Shown piece by piece: positions 56,190 through 64,000 of a stretch of DNA of 64,000 nt. The stretch spans positions 2,046,001 through 2,110,000 of the forward strand of contig CP053171.1 of NCBI GenBank assembly GCA_014607495.2. The letters run 5' to 3'. This DNA is from Carposina sasakii. Its lineage: Eukaryota; Arthropoda; Insecta; Lepidoptera; Carposinidae. Positions within the stretch are counted from its first letter, which is position 1. Each line of letters begins with the position of its first letter. The translations under genes were made by a program, and so were the position numbers. The notes under the pieces were generated by a model. That model did no database searches, was not told where the DNA came from, and was given only the letters and a program-made list of their open reading frames with translations.

Positions 56190-56431
56190 TAACATTTACA
56201 AAAACAGCCCATAAACTGTTAAAAATGCTCATGTACATACCACATCCAAATCTGCCTACATCTGCACCCAATGACGCTTGTGCTCAGTGACCGCTACTGT
56301 CAAACATCAAACAGACGTACATTTGTACTCGCATACTATATGGACCATGCATATGCCACGTTATGCTATGCTTAGCTCTATTTCGTGACTATGTTCAATG
56401 TAAGTTAGCTAATTAGAATTACCTACCTATA

Positions 56432-56777
56432 CAAGATGTTTTTTCGTTGCCACCCTTAACGAAGTAAGTTTATGCCAAAAAAAATGCTGGGAAGTTGGAA
56501 ACAATTTTTTTTTTTTTACTTAATAGGGCGAAATTTATAGTGTCCAGTGTTTATGCTAGTTTTTTCATAGACAGATATTAATTATTTCTCGTGAAAAAAT
56601 CTTGCTACGCGCGTCTATGTGCATTTATGCAGAAAAACGCAGTCTATTTACTCAACTTTGGACCCTAATATCTTGGGAACCAGACACTTCCCCGGTATGC
56701 TTCCATGGAGAAAAATGATCGTGATGATGAGGAGATTCCGTAGTTTTCGGGAACGTTGACGACCAAAAATCACCCTT
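56432..56777 (-). mobile_element. MITE-A copy 15
   Basis: CAAGATGTTTTTTCGTTGCC ... GACCAAAAATCACCCT; lacks the GGGTACGTACTCTATACATC block after the first 30 bases. Confidence 0.88.
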
Positions 56778-56802
56778 TATACAGTTAGTTAACTATGTAC
56801 GT

Positions 56803-56950
56803 ACATGTAACAAAAAGATTATGTTATGCGATACGCTATGAATTTAATCCACTATGAAGAACTTATTCCACAAAATTTGAGATTTGAAATCACATGTTTA
56901 TTTATTCAGGTAGTATGGAGAAAGTCCTAGAAAAAAATCAGAAATGTTCA
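56803..56950 (+). mobile_element. MITE-B left half
   Basis: CATGTAACAAAAAGATTATG ... CCACAAAATTTGAGATTTGA ... ACATGTTTATTTATTCAGG; the right half is absent. Confidence 0.7.
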
Positions 56951-57204
56951 TACAGTATCTGAAAAGAAAAATCCTTGCAAAATATACAAAAAACATGTTT
57001 TTCCTTTTAATAAAAGCTTGCAGTATCCATTAATATTTATGTCCTTAGTTGGGGAGGCATCATTTGTTACCAAATTATGATAGATGGGGATGGAAAACCT
57101 CTTTGGATACTAAATTGAAAATTATGCAGATCAACTCGGCCCATATATTTTCTTATGACAACGTGGCATAATATACCTACTTACTAAACAATCATTATCT
57201 ATAC

Positions 57205-57604
57205 ATATAATAAAAATGTAACAGATCGCTGTTTGTACATGGAAGATATATGAGAAAAAATATTATAGGAGATCTTTATCAACGCAATAGTACCCATAAG
57301 AATGATTTTAGGAATTTTTGTCTGTTTGTTGGTTTGTCTGTGCGTTTATGCACACTAATCTCAGAAACGGCTGAACCGTGTTCACTCCATGTAACATCTA
57401 CGAATACGTTATGTACACACCTATGTTTACAAATAAAGAAACTTTGAACCGATTTCGATGCAGTTTTCAGGAATATATTGTGACAGGTCCCACTTAACGT
57501 ATAGGCTACTTTTTATCCCGGGAAAATGTTTTTGCCCCGGATAATTTTGTCATTTTGTTTTTTTCTGTAGTCCACGCGGACCGAGTCGCGGGCGTCCACT
57601 AGTA
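57205..57604 (-). repeat. Repeat F copy 6, reverse, with insert
   Basis: AATAAAAATGTAACAGATCG ... GTCGCGGGCGTCCACTAGT. Split by a 66-base insertion at 57379. Confidence 0.78.
57379..57444 (+). mobile_element. 66-base retroposed fragment with 7-bp TSD
   Basis: Exact direct repeats TGAACCG (57372-57378, 57445-57451) bound a fragment ending AAATAAAGAAACTT, with a polyadenylation signal AATAAA at 57432-57437. Interpreted as a 5'-truncated retrotransposition of the 3' end of an RNA. Confidence 0.75.
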
Positions 57605-57616
57605 TTACATACATGT

Positions 57617-57833
57617 AGACACGACTATGCTCCCGGAATGGGGTAGCCGAAGCTGAGGATCATAAAGGAGATCTCACGGCCACATTTAGCATAGCAGGGT
57701 CAGGTGTAAATGATAGTGACAAGTTGATAGCTTATCGCCTGAGAGTATACCGGAGTTCCTTAATCGACTCTTACGACTTGCCTGGAAGAACATGCAGCTG
57801 ATGTATTCTAGGGAAACCTTGCATCAGCACAGG
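57617..57833 (+). repeat. Repeat D, full length
   Basis: ACACGACTATGCTCCCGGAA ... AAACCTTGCATCAGCACAGG. Confidence 0.8.
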
Positions 57834-58432
57834 ACTTGTTTACATAAAAGTATAAAATCACGCATTTTCCCAGAAGGCTTGGTAGAGAGAAATCACAGAT
57901 ATATCGAATTGTCTCTACCCGGATTCCGACCCACGACTATCGGCTCAGAATCACTACATCACTACCAATGCCAACCTCCATCCATGCCAGCCAGCCTCCA
58001 GTCTGACATTAGTCAGCCAGCAAAACACGTACTAAAAGTATGTAGGTTATTAACTTATAAAAAAAAAACTTTAACAAAAAAGGTTACTTACCTATTTCAC
58101 CGGTCACAGATAAGCATAAAGTTTTTGACATTTTACTTGCGTGACGATGGGTTTAACCAGTGGACTGATTAAATCATTACCGTTCCTTCTCATTTTCCAC
58201 AGTCGGTAATAAGATAGCTAAGTAAGGACAGCAAATAGATGGTGCTATATAACAATAAAGGGTGGAAAGCCGTAAAAATTGGGCACATGTCCTGCAATGG
58301 GGTCAGCGTTGGTTTGGACGATTAATTCAGTAAACGACGCGATGCCTACGACAGGGAGCTACGAATGTACGGATATGAATAGCAGCCATCTTTAATTGAT
58401 TTTTGACCTATATCTTCTGCTTTTCTGCGCTG

Positions 58433-58718
58433 ACGCGGAGCTTCACTAGAATAAATCTACTGCATCTCCTTCGGTGCATGTTATTAGTGTCGGCTAAGGA
58501 ACTTAAAGTGCCGGTGCGGAGCTTCACTAGAATACATCAGCTGCATCTCCTTCCGTGCATGTCGTAAGAGTCGAGTAAGGAACTCATGGGCGTTCTCTCA
58601 GGCGATGAGCTAGCCATTTTTCAGTGATCATTTACATCTGGCCTCGCCATGCTATCCTGCATGATCATGATCTTGCAGTTATTGCTGCCTCATTTTGGTA
58701 ACACTGCCTTCTGTATAA
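58433..58718 (-). repeat. Repeat D, reverse, with duplicated end
   Basis: The GCGGAGCTTCACTAGAATA to GGCTAAGGAAC end occurs twice (58437-58503 and 58515-58583). A complete unit then runs to AACACTGCCTTCTGTAT. Confidence 0.78.
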
Positions 58719-59035
58719 GATCTCTCCGACCGTATTTCGGCCAAGGCGGCCAATCTCTACGAAGATTAGCCAGGTACACAGGAGATATTATAGTGCACAA
58801 GTGTGTGCGCAAACACAGGCACTCTCTATTCCCTCACTTTCATAGTCCGATGGGACGGAAAGCCTACACACGACCGGAGGGAGATCAGGCGCAGGACCAA
58901 CAGTTTTACGTGCTTTTCGACACAATTTTACAACATTACATGAAACAAATTCATTGGTACAGGTCCGTGACTGGGATCGAACTAACGCCTCCCGCTTGGA
59001 AGGCGCACGTCTTAAACACTGGGTTATCACCGCTT
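58719..59035 (-). mobile_element. SINE1 copy 4, reverse, body type 2
   Basis: Reverse of SINE1 copy 3: GATCTCTCCGACCGTATTTC, the common TGAAACAAATTCATTGGTAC, B box as GGGATCGAACT (58973-58983), A box near 59016-59027. The 147-codon frame across it is a shadow. Confidence 0.87.
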
Positions 59036-59129
59036 TCTGTATACTTTAATGATGTACCTATGGAATGTATATCCAAATATCATTTTCCATGAATGTGTAA
59101 AAAAGACATAGGTACATACATACATAAAA

Positions 59130-59205
59130 ACATGGCTGTGTTCCCGAATTGGGGTAGCCAGAACTGTAGCATTACAAAAGAGATCCCACGGCAACGTTTA
59201 GCATT
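59130..59205 (+). repeat. Repeat D left fragment
   Basis: A TACATACATAAAAACATGG start, TTCCCGAATTGGGGTAGCCA, and ACGTTTAGCATTG. Confidence 0.7.
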
Positions 59206-59477
59206 GTGTAAAAAAAAACTTATCATTATGATGATCGGAATGAGAAAGAGGAGTAACGAAAAACGCGCAAGTATCTATAAAATTTATCACCCTTTTATTC
59301 GTAACTCGACGTCGGAAAACTCGTAAACACAATGCAATAATTAATTGTCAGATTAATAAACCTTACGCTCCTGTAGTTCCAAATAGAAGTTATAACAAAC
59401 TGCAGTAAACAAACAAACAAATATACATGTAGTTCTTACATAGAAAGCACTCCAAAAGTTACCTCATAGACATAATA

Positions 59478-59855
59478 CAGGCTGTTTTTTCGTTGCCACC
59501 TTTAACGAAGGGTACGTACTCTATACATCAAATAAAGTAAGTTTATGCCAAAAAAGATGCTGGGAAACGATGTAATATGTTTTGATTTTTTTTTTTTCAA
59601 ATTACTTGATCGGGTGAAATTCATAGTATCCAGTGTTTATGCTAGTTTTTTCATAGACAGATATTAATTATTTCTCATGAAAAAATCTTGCTACACGCGT
59701 AAATGTGCATTTATGCAGAAAAACGCAATCTATTATTAGACCCAAATATTTTGGAAACCAGACACTTCCCAGGTATGCTTCCATGAAGAAAAATGATCGT
59801 GATGATGAGGAGATTCCGTAGTTTTCGGGAACGTTGACGACCAAAAATCACCCTT
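59478..59855 (-). mobile_element. MITE-A copy 16
   Basis: CAGGCTGTTTTTTCGTTGCC ... GACCAAAAATCACCCT, joined directly to an RTE tail. Confidence 0.9.
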
Positions 59856-59905
59856 AGGGAGGCCTACGTCCAGCAGTGGACTGCAATAGGCGGAAGAAGA
59901 AGAAG
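59856..59905 (+). mobile_element. RTE LINE terminal fragment
   Basis: GGGAGGCCTACGTCCAGCAG...TGCAATAGGC then GGAAGAAGAAGAAG: the last codons and tail of the RTE element seen at 42790. Confidence 0.7.
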
Positions 59906-59917
59906 AAGGTAGATACA

Positions 59918-60125
59918 TATACGGCAGTGTTCTCAATATTGGGTAGCCAGAACTGCATGGACACGAAGGAAATTCTATAGCCACGTTTAGCATACCGGCT
60001 AAATGTAAAAATTGCTAGCTCATTGCTAGCACATTGCCAGAGAGAACACCCCTGAGTTTCTTAATCGACTCTTACGACATGCACAGAGGAGATGCTGCTG
60101 ATGTATTCAAGTGAAGCACGCGATA
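59918..60125 (+). repeat. Repeat D, near full length
   Basis: ACGGCAGTGTTCTCAATATT ... TAATCGACTCTTACGACATG ... GATGTATTCAAGTGAAGC, with CATTGCTAGC duplicated internally. Confidence 0.75.
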
Positions 60126-60337
60126 GAAAGTGATGCAGAAAGTAAACTGTATAAAGCTTTCTATCATAAAGATTGGCGAGTAAATATTAAGATGCTTTAA
60201 ATGTATATCTGGCGAAAAATATATGTTTTATTTCTTTGTATGCTATAGTATCTTTATATCTATTGCGATAGCGGCTTTTCAGGTGCAAAAATAATTTCCT
60301 TCGCTTAATAGACCCTTTATACAGGATATCGTCGTCG

Positions 60338-60452
60338 TCGTTGTCAGACTATTGCAGTCCACTGCTGGACGTAGGCCTCCCCCAAAACGTGCCACACGGC
60401 TCGATCTCCCGTTTTTGCCATCCAGTCACTACCAGCCGTCCTCTTTAAGTCA
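60338..60452 (-). pseudogene. RTE LINE C-terminal codons
   Basis: TATTGCAGTCCACTGCTGGA ... TTTGCCATCCAGTCACTACC equals the minus-strand end of 42790 (...AYVQQW). Cut at 60452 by a MITE-B derivative. Confidence 0.78.
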
Positions 60453-60507
60453 GAATGTAACAAGAGGGAATTAAGCAATCATACCCCTTTCGTTACACCT
60501 TGTATAT
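60453..60507. mobile_element. Miniature MITE-B derivative
   Basis: CAGAATGTAACAAGAGGG and CCCCTTTCGTTACACCTTG, the two MITE-B ends with almost everything between deleted. Confidence 0.65.
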
Positions 60508-60737
60508 CCATACGAACACCTAAACTAAGCAAAAACCAGTGTTGCCAACCTCCAATGTCACCCCCAAGATTTTTAACTCATGAGCGAGGGGCGGGATTAG
60601 GATTGCGTCCGTTTCATAGTATGTAGTAACACAGAAAATGTAATGTGGTCCACATAGTACGAGTACATTAGCGTCATCATCATCGAAACTACTCTATGAA
60701 ACGGACTTTACACGTTAAGTCGTTGTACCCCTAAAAA

Positions 60738-61000
60738 AACGACCGATTGGTCTAGTAGGTAGTGACCCTGCCTGCGACGCCAAAGGTCCTGGGTTCGAAT
60801 CCCGGTAGGTGCAAACATTAATATGATGAATATCGATGTTTGTTTCCGAGTCATGGATGTTTCTGTACTTATCTATGTATTTATATACCGTTGCTTAGTA
60901 CTCACGACACAAGACCTTAGAGATCTTATTAATGTGGGACTAGGTTAATGTGTTGTGTAGTGTGTGAATAATGTGTGAATATTCTGCCCCTAAAAGTCCC
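60738..61000 (+). mobile_element. SINE2 (tRNA-derived)
   Basis: A box TGGTCTAGTAG (60748-60758) and B box GGTTCGAATCC (60792-60802), both matching the consensus. The acceptor and anticodon stems do not pair, so it is not a tRNA gene. The body contains TTGCTTAGTACTCACGACAC and ATGTGGGACTAGGTTAATG. A C run follows at 61011-61021. Confidence 0.8.
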
Positions 61001-61021
61001 CCTAGTTATCTTTCCCCCCCC

Positions 61022-61545
61022 CTAAACTTAGGGGTAAAACCCCTAAGTTGTCACCAATGGCAAAAACATGAAACATCTACATTGCATAACATCTAATCTT
61101 TTCGACCCTTGTTTGTACCATAAAGTACCTAATTATTATCATATCATATTTATTATCATAGGTACATAATATATGAAAGTTTAAGACAGTAACGTAGGAA
61201 TAAAGGCCTAACTACCGTTCTACTTATTTTACGAGCCTTTGACAGTTAACCCTGTTTGGGGATAGTTTTGACCCTTCCTATTATAAGTTGACACTTTCAA
61301 CGCGTCATAAAACAATATTTGGGGCGTATATTTAATTGCTTGTTTTTGAGGCTTGAAATATGATTGACAGAATTGTAGATAAGTATTGTACAAAGCTAAA
61401 TTCAAATGTATCATGCGTTACTATTTATAATTTCTTTAGGGAATGACAAATAACGGGAATTCTCCATCAATAAAGATAAAGTTACAATAAATTACAACCG
61501 AGAACTCGCTTTTCGTAGCTTACTACGAACTACGAGCCTACTACG
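61022..61545. other. No gene seen
   Basis: Nothing recognised except TACTACGA-type short motifs near 61520. Confidence 0.4.
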
Positions 61546-61548
61546 ATA

Positions 61549-61811
61549 TACAAGTGCGACAAAAAGGGTATGTTAAGCAAAAACCTATAAATATTATAGC
61601 CCATTGTAAAGAACCTACTCCCAAAATTTAAGACTCGAAAACACATATTTCTTTTTGCAAGATTGTTTGGACATTCCTGACTTGTTTAGGATATCTACAT
61701 ACTAACTGGAAAAATAAACATTTGATTTCGATTCTCAAATAAAAATAGGTTCTCTATAGTGGGCTATGTTCATAGCTTTTCGCTTAACATACCCCTTTTG
61801 TTATGCCCTGT
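61549..61811. mobile_element. MITE-B copy 6
   Basis: CAAGTGCGACAAAAAGGGTA ... CCCCTTTTGTTATGCCCTG, TA on both sides, inverted halves. Confidence 0.87.
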
Positions 61812-62097
61812 ATAACTTGTACTTATATATGTGTATAACATTTTTCAACATAAATGTATTTTTAACCGACTTAAAAAAAGGTATGTATGTATTTCTTAAT
61901 GTACCTCAGAACTTCGTTATTTTATAAACAGATTTAATTTTTTTTTAAGTTGGACATGATATGTTTCCGAGTTAGTCCCATCATAACATGGGATCTGATA
62001 ATGGAATCCTGGAGAAGACGAGGGAAAACATAATAGAAACATGGGTCTGATGATGGAGCCGAGAAACGGATAGTGAAACTATTTAGCAACATTCACT

Positions 62098-62225
62098 ATG
62101 GGTGCACCCACCACCGGGCCCTACACCCTCCACTGACCCTCGGATCTGATAACTCATAACTGCGACAACAGGCACTTGCACTAACTACAATCGCCACGAG
62201 AAACCAGACCCGAGCACCTAGCATG
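62098..62225 (-). repeat. Repeat H copy 3, reverse
   Basis: CCCACCACCGGGCCCTACAC ... CCTCGGATCTG ... GACCCGAGCACCTAGCATG. Reverse of 39785-39912. Confidence 0.75.
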
Positions 62226-62430
62226 CAACACCAAAAATTTTAGTAAATTTTTACTTTCTTGACTGCTGAAGCTTGTTGGAATAGGTTGACTGATTTTTCA
62301 CGGGCCCCGTATTCAATGACCCTAATATTAGTAGAGATGTGTGTTTGTATGTTTTAGGAAAATGCAAAAAAAAATACCAGGATTACACTATCCGGGATTT
62401 GTTGGTATAATTTATACATAATTATATAAA

Positions 62431-62477
62431 CTAGTCGACGCCTGCGACTCCGTCCGCGTGGACTGCAGAAAAAATAC
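62431..62477 (+). repeat. Repeat F copy 7, left piece
   Basis: ACTAGTCGACGCCTGCGACT ... GCGTGGACTGCAGAAAAAA, then interrupted by repeat E. Confidence 0.7.
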
Positions 62478-62745
62478 ATACATACATATAATCACGCCTT
62501 TATCCCTTACGGGATAGGCAGAGCACCAAGGACCGATAGAACCACATGGTGCCAGTTCTGACCAATTTTGAGGGTATAGTTGAGATGTACAATTTCGGTT
62601 AGAAGTGACAGGTGGTCAGCCCATCGCCTACAAAACACCAAGACCCTCTTGTCCATTTACTGACTTGTACAGTATGCCCGGGAAGAGAAGCAGCTGTAGT
62701 ATTATACGTTTTTTTTTTCACTCCCAGAGCAGCATAGAAGCGGTG
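62478..62745 (+). repeat. Repeat E copy 5, inside repeat F
   Basis: ACATACATACATATAATCAC ... GCAGCATAGAAG, full unit. It lies within repeat F, giving the relative age E younger than F here. Confidence 0.82.
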
Positions 62746-62815
62746 TAGCCGTTTCTGAGATTAGCGTGCACAAACATCGATCCGTTACGATTTTATTACC
62801 TATATGTATAGATTT
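62746..62815 (+). repeat. Repeat F copy 7, right piece
   Basis: GCCGTTTCTGAGATTAGCGT ... GATCCGTTACGATTTTATTA; the middle of F is lost. Confidence 0.65.
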
Positions 62816-62819
62816 ATTG

Positions 62820-62975
62820 TCCTGACTGACTGACTGAGGGATAACGCACATCCTAAATCGCTGATTTTGGGGACCTAAAACTTGAAGGTGTTCTTTGTAG
62901 CAACAAAGGCGTCCTTATAAAGAATCTCCCGAAATTCCCACAGGAATAGGAGTTCTAAAGTTTACGCAGACGTAG
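62820..62975 (+). repeat. Possible dispersed repeat
   Basis: CTGACTGACTGAGGGATAAC ... GAAATTCCCACAGGAATAGG ... GCAGACGTAGT; the last part matches 38420-38480. Confidence 0.45.
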
Positions 62976-62979
62976 TAAT

Positions 62980-63845
62980 TGTAATCCTTTTAAAATCAAA
63001 AATAAATAAAAAAGCAATGGGCAGCTGGCTGCAGTACGCCTTAAACCCGTTAAATCGTCTTAAACGCATTTATAAGGAAATCGCGCGAGACTTGCGCGAG
63101 AGGGTGAACGTTAAAATTGGACACAGTTAAAGGTAATGTGGAAGTGTGTGTGTGAAGCTATTTTTAGACGAAATACGTTAGAAATACAGTTACTCTAATA
63201 ATATAGCCGAATTTCAACCATAAGGCGACTAACTCTATTCTACTGAGAACTTAATTAATTGTGTACCTAAGTACATTAAGTTAAGGTATACCTACACTAC
63301 TGTATTTACGTAATTATTCATAAAATATATTTACAAAATTATAACTTATAGGTACTTAGGTATTTAAACTGTACGAGGTTATTTAGATAGATAGAAAATG
63401 TATCTGTGCACAAATATTTGCGATAGTGATGACATCGGAAAATCTAAATGTAACTACATTTTGTTTATGTCTTCATGAAATCAATAAATAAAAAATTAAT
63501 CTTAAAATAAAATTGAAATATGTAATAGGTATGTACCGTAATATAAAATTCCGGTATTATTATCTATTTGGTTTTACATTTATACAACACTAGTAAATTT
63601 GCGTTATTTTACTTACAGCCAGATGGCGCCACTAGACATTTTAGAACGCGATATCGTTTAATTTTAACCTCAATAAAAATCTTAGTAACATACATTTCAC
63701 TTTTGGATGTTTCTATAGATTATTCTATATGTCGTTTTTTGGATATGATGTTCAGTGGTATTAAATATCGCTGTTGCATCTTGAAAATTTGATTAAAAAT
63801 TTCTTCCTTATTGATTAAAGTTTCTAATTAGACGAATTTCTAATT
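62980..63845. other. No gene seen
   Basis: AT-rich. A tandem TTTCTAATTAGACGAA pair lies at 63821-63852. The frame at 63568 lacks ATG. Confidence 0.45.
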
Positions 63846-63854
63846 AGACGAACT

Positions 63855-63991
63855 GACTGAACTATTTTTTCCAGAATAAATAAAAAAGTCGCAAAATTTT
63901 GAGTTTTCCTGCAAAAATTTTCTGTGGTTTTCGACGTCATATTCTGAAGGCACCATATTAATATTTGCCTGTCTGTCACAAACACCCTGTA
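63855..63991 (+). mobile_element. MITE-C copy 3, right half
   Basis: GAACTATTTTTTCCAGAATA ... TGTCTGTCACAAACACCCTG, matching the last 140 bases of 38933-39403. The left half is absent. Confidence 0.78.
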
Positions 63992-64000
63992 TATCCTAAA

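Noticed and set aside
57792..58172. 126-codon plus-strand frame
   Set aside because: Begins in repeat D and has no recognisable domain.
58649..59092. 147-codon open frame, the longest in the window
   Set aside because: It consists of repeat D and reverse SINE1 sequence.
60738..60815. tRNA gene
   Set aside because: The A and B boxes are perfect but the acceptor and anticodon stems do not pair; a SINE body follows.
1..64000. CRISPR arrays, operons, phage or bacterial plasmid features
   Set aside because: No regularly spaced repeats or bacterial-type gene layout; the window is clearly eukaryotic.

Overview
The window looks like nuclear DNA of a moth or butterfly (Lepidoptera). It is AT-rich and has no operons, no long intact reading frames, no CRISPR and no rRNA. 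It is full of insect retroelement relics: RTE-type LINE 3' ends coding for the tail ...AYVQQWT.IG, other LINE C-termini, tRNA-headed SINEs and many short inverted-repeat elements. The order is inferred from remembered lepidopteran repeats and was not checked by a search. I find no intact host protein-coding gene. The window reads as intergenic or intronic sequence built from nested, decayed transposable elements.

Repeat families, named here for convenience. MITE-A: about 280-390 bp, roughly 16 copies, flanked by TA and ending CAGGGTG...CACCCTG. MITE-B: about 230-270 bp, nearly a full palindrome, with the same ends. MITE-C: up to about 475 bp, with ends of the CAGGGTGT..GTGACAG type. Repeat D: about 215 bp, some 26 copies or fragments, often next to a TACA/CATA microsatellite. 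Repeat E: about 260 bp, 5 copies, also beside a CATA microsatellite. Repeat F: about 220-400 bp, 7 copies, beginning near ACTAGTGGACGCCCGCGAC. Repeat G: about 230-260 bp, 3 copies, ending in an RTE-like tail. Repeat H: about 110-130 bp, 3 copies. SINE1: tRNA head with two different bodies. SINE2 and SINE3: other tRNA-headed elements. There are also single or paired fold-back elements, among them a perfect 33-bp hairpin stem and a perfect 56-bp inverted repeat.

Layout. 1-8 kb: MITE-A/B/C, several D copies, small fold-backs. 8-15 kb: a LINE 3' end with its terminal coding region, RTE tails, MITE-A and two copies of a TTACGTAA-ended fold-back. 15-25 kb: a SINE1 behind a long hairpin, an unidentified coding-like stretch at 19.7-20.3 kb, MITE-A/B and a rearranged inverted-repeat unit. 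25-30 kb: G, D, E and F copies, then a repeat-poor stretch (27-29.6 kb) with a GC-richer minus-strand segment that could be a promoter and first exon. 30-38 kb: a SINE1 split by another element, two decayed LINEs on the minus strand (one keeps pieces of endonuclease and reverse transcriptase), and a hAT-type MITE with a perfect 8-bp target duplication. 38-52 kb: MITE-C, RTE and other LINE tails, F, E and D copies, several fold-backs. 52-64 kb: a MITE-A between TA/TG microsatellites, nested F insertions, reverse SINE1, SINE2, and a MITE-C ending at the window edge.

Because there is no gene set, the parts interact as a record of transposition. RTE-like tails on repeat G suggest borrowing of LINE machinery. 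The common CAGGGTG ends of MITE-A, -B and -C suggest mobilisation by related TA-targeting transposases. Nested copies give relative ages. Almost all short open frames here are chance frames inside repeats.
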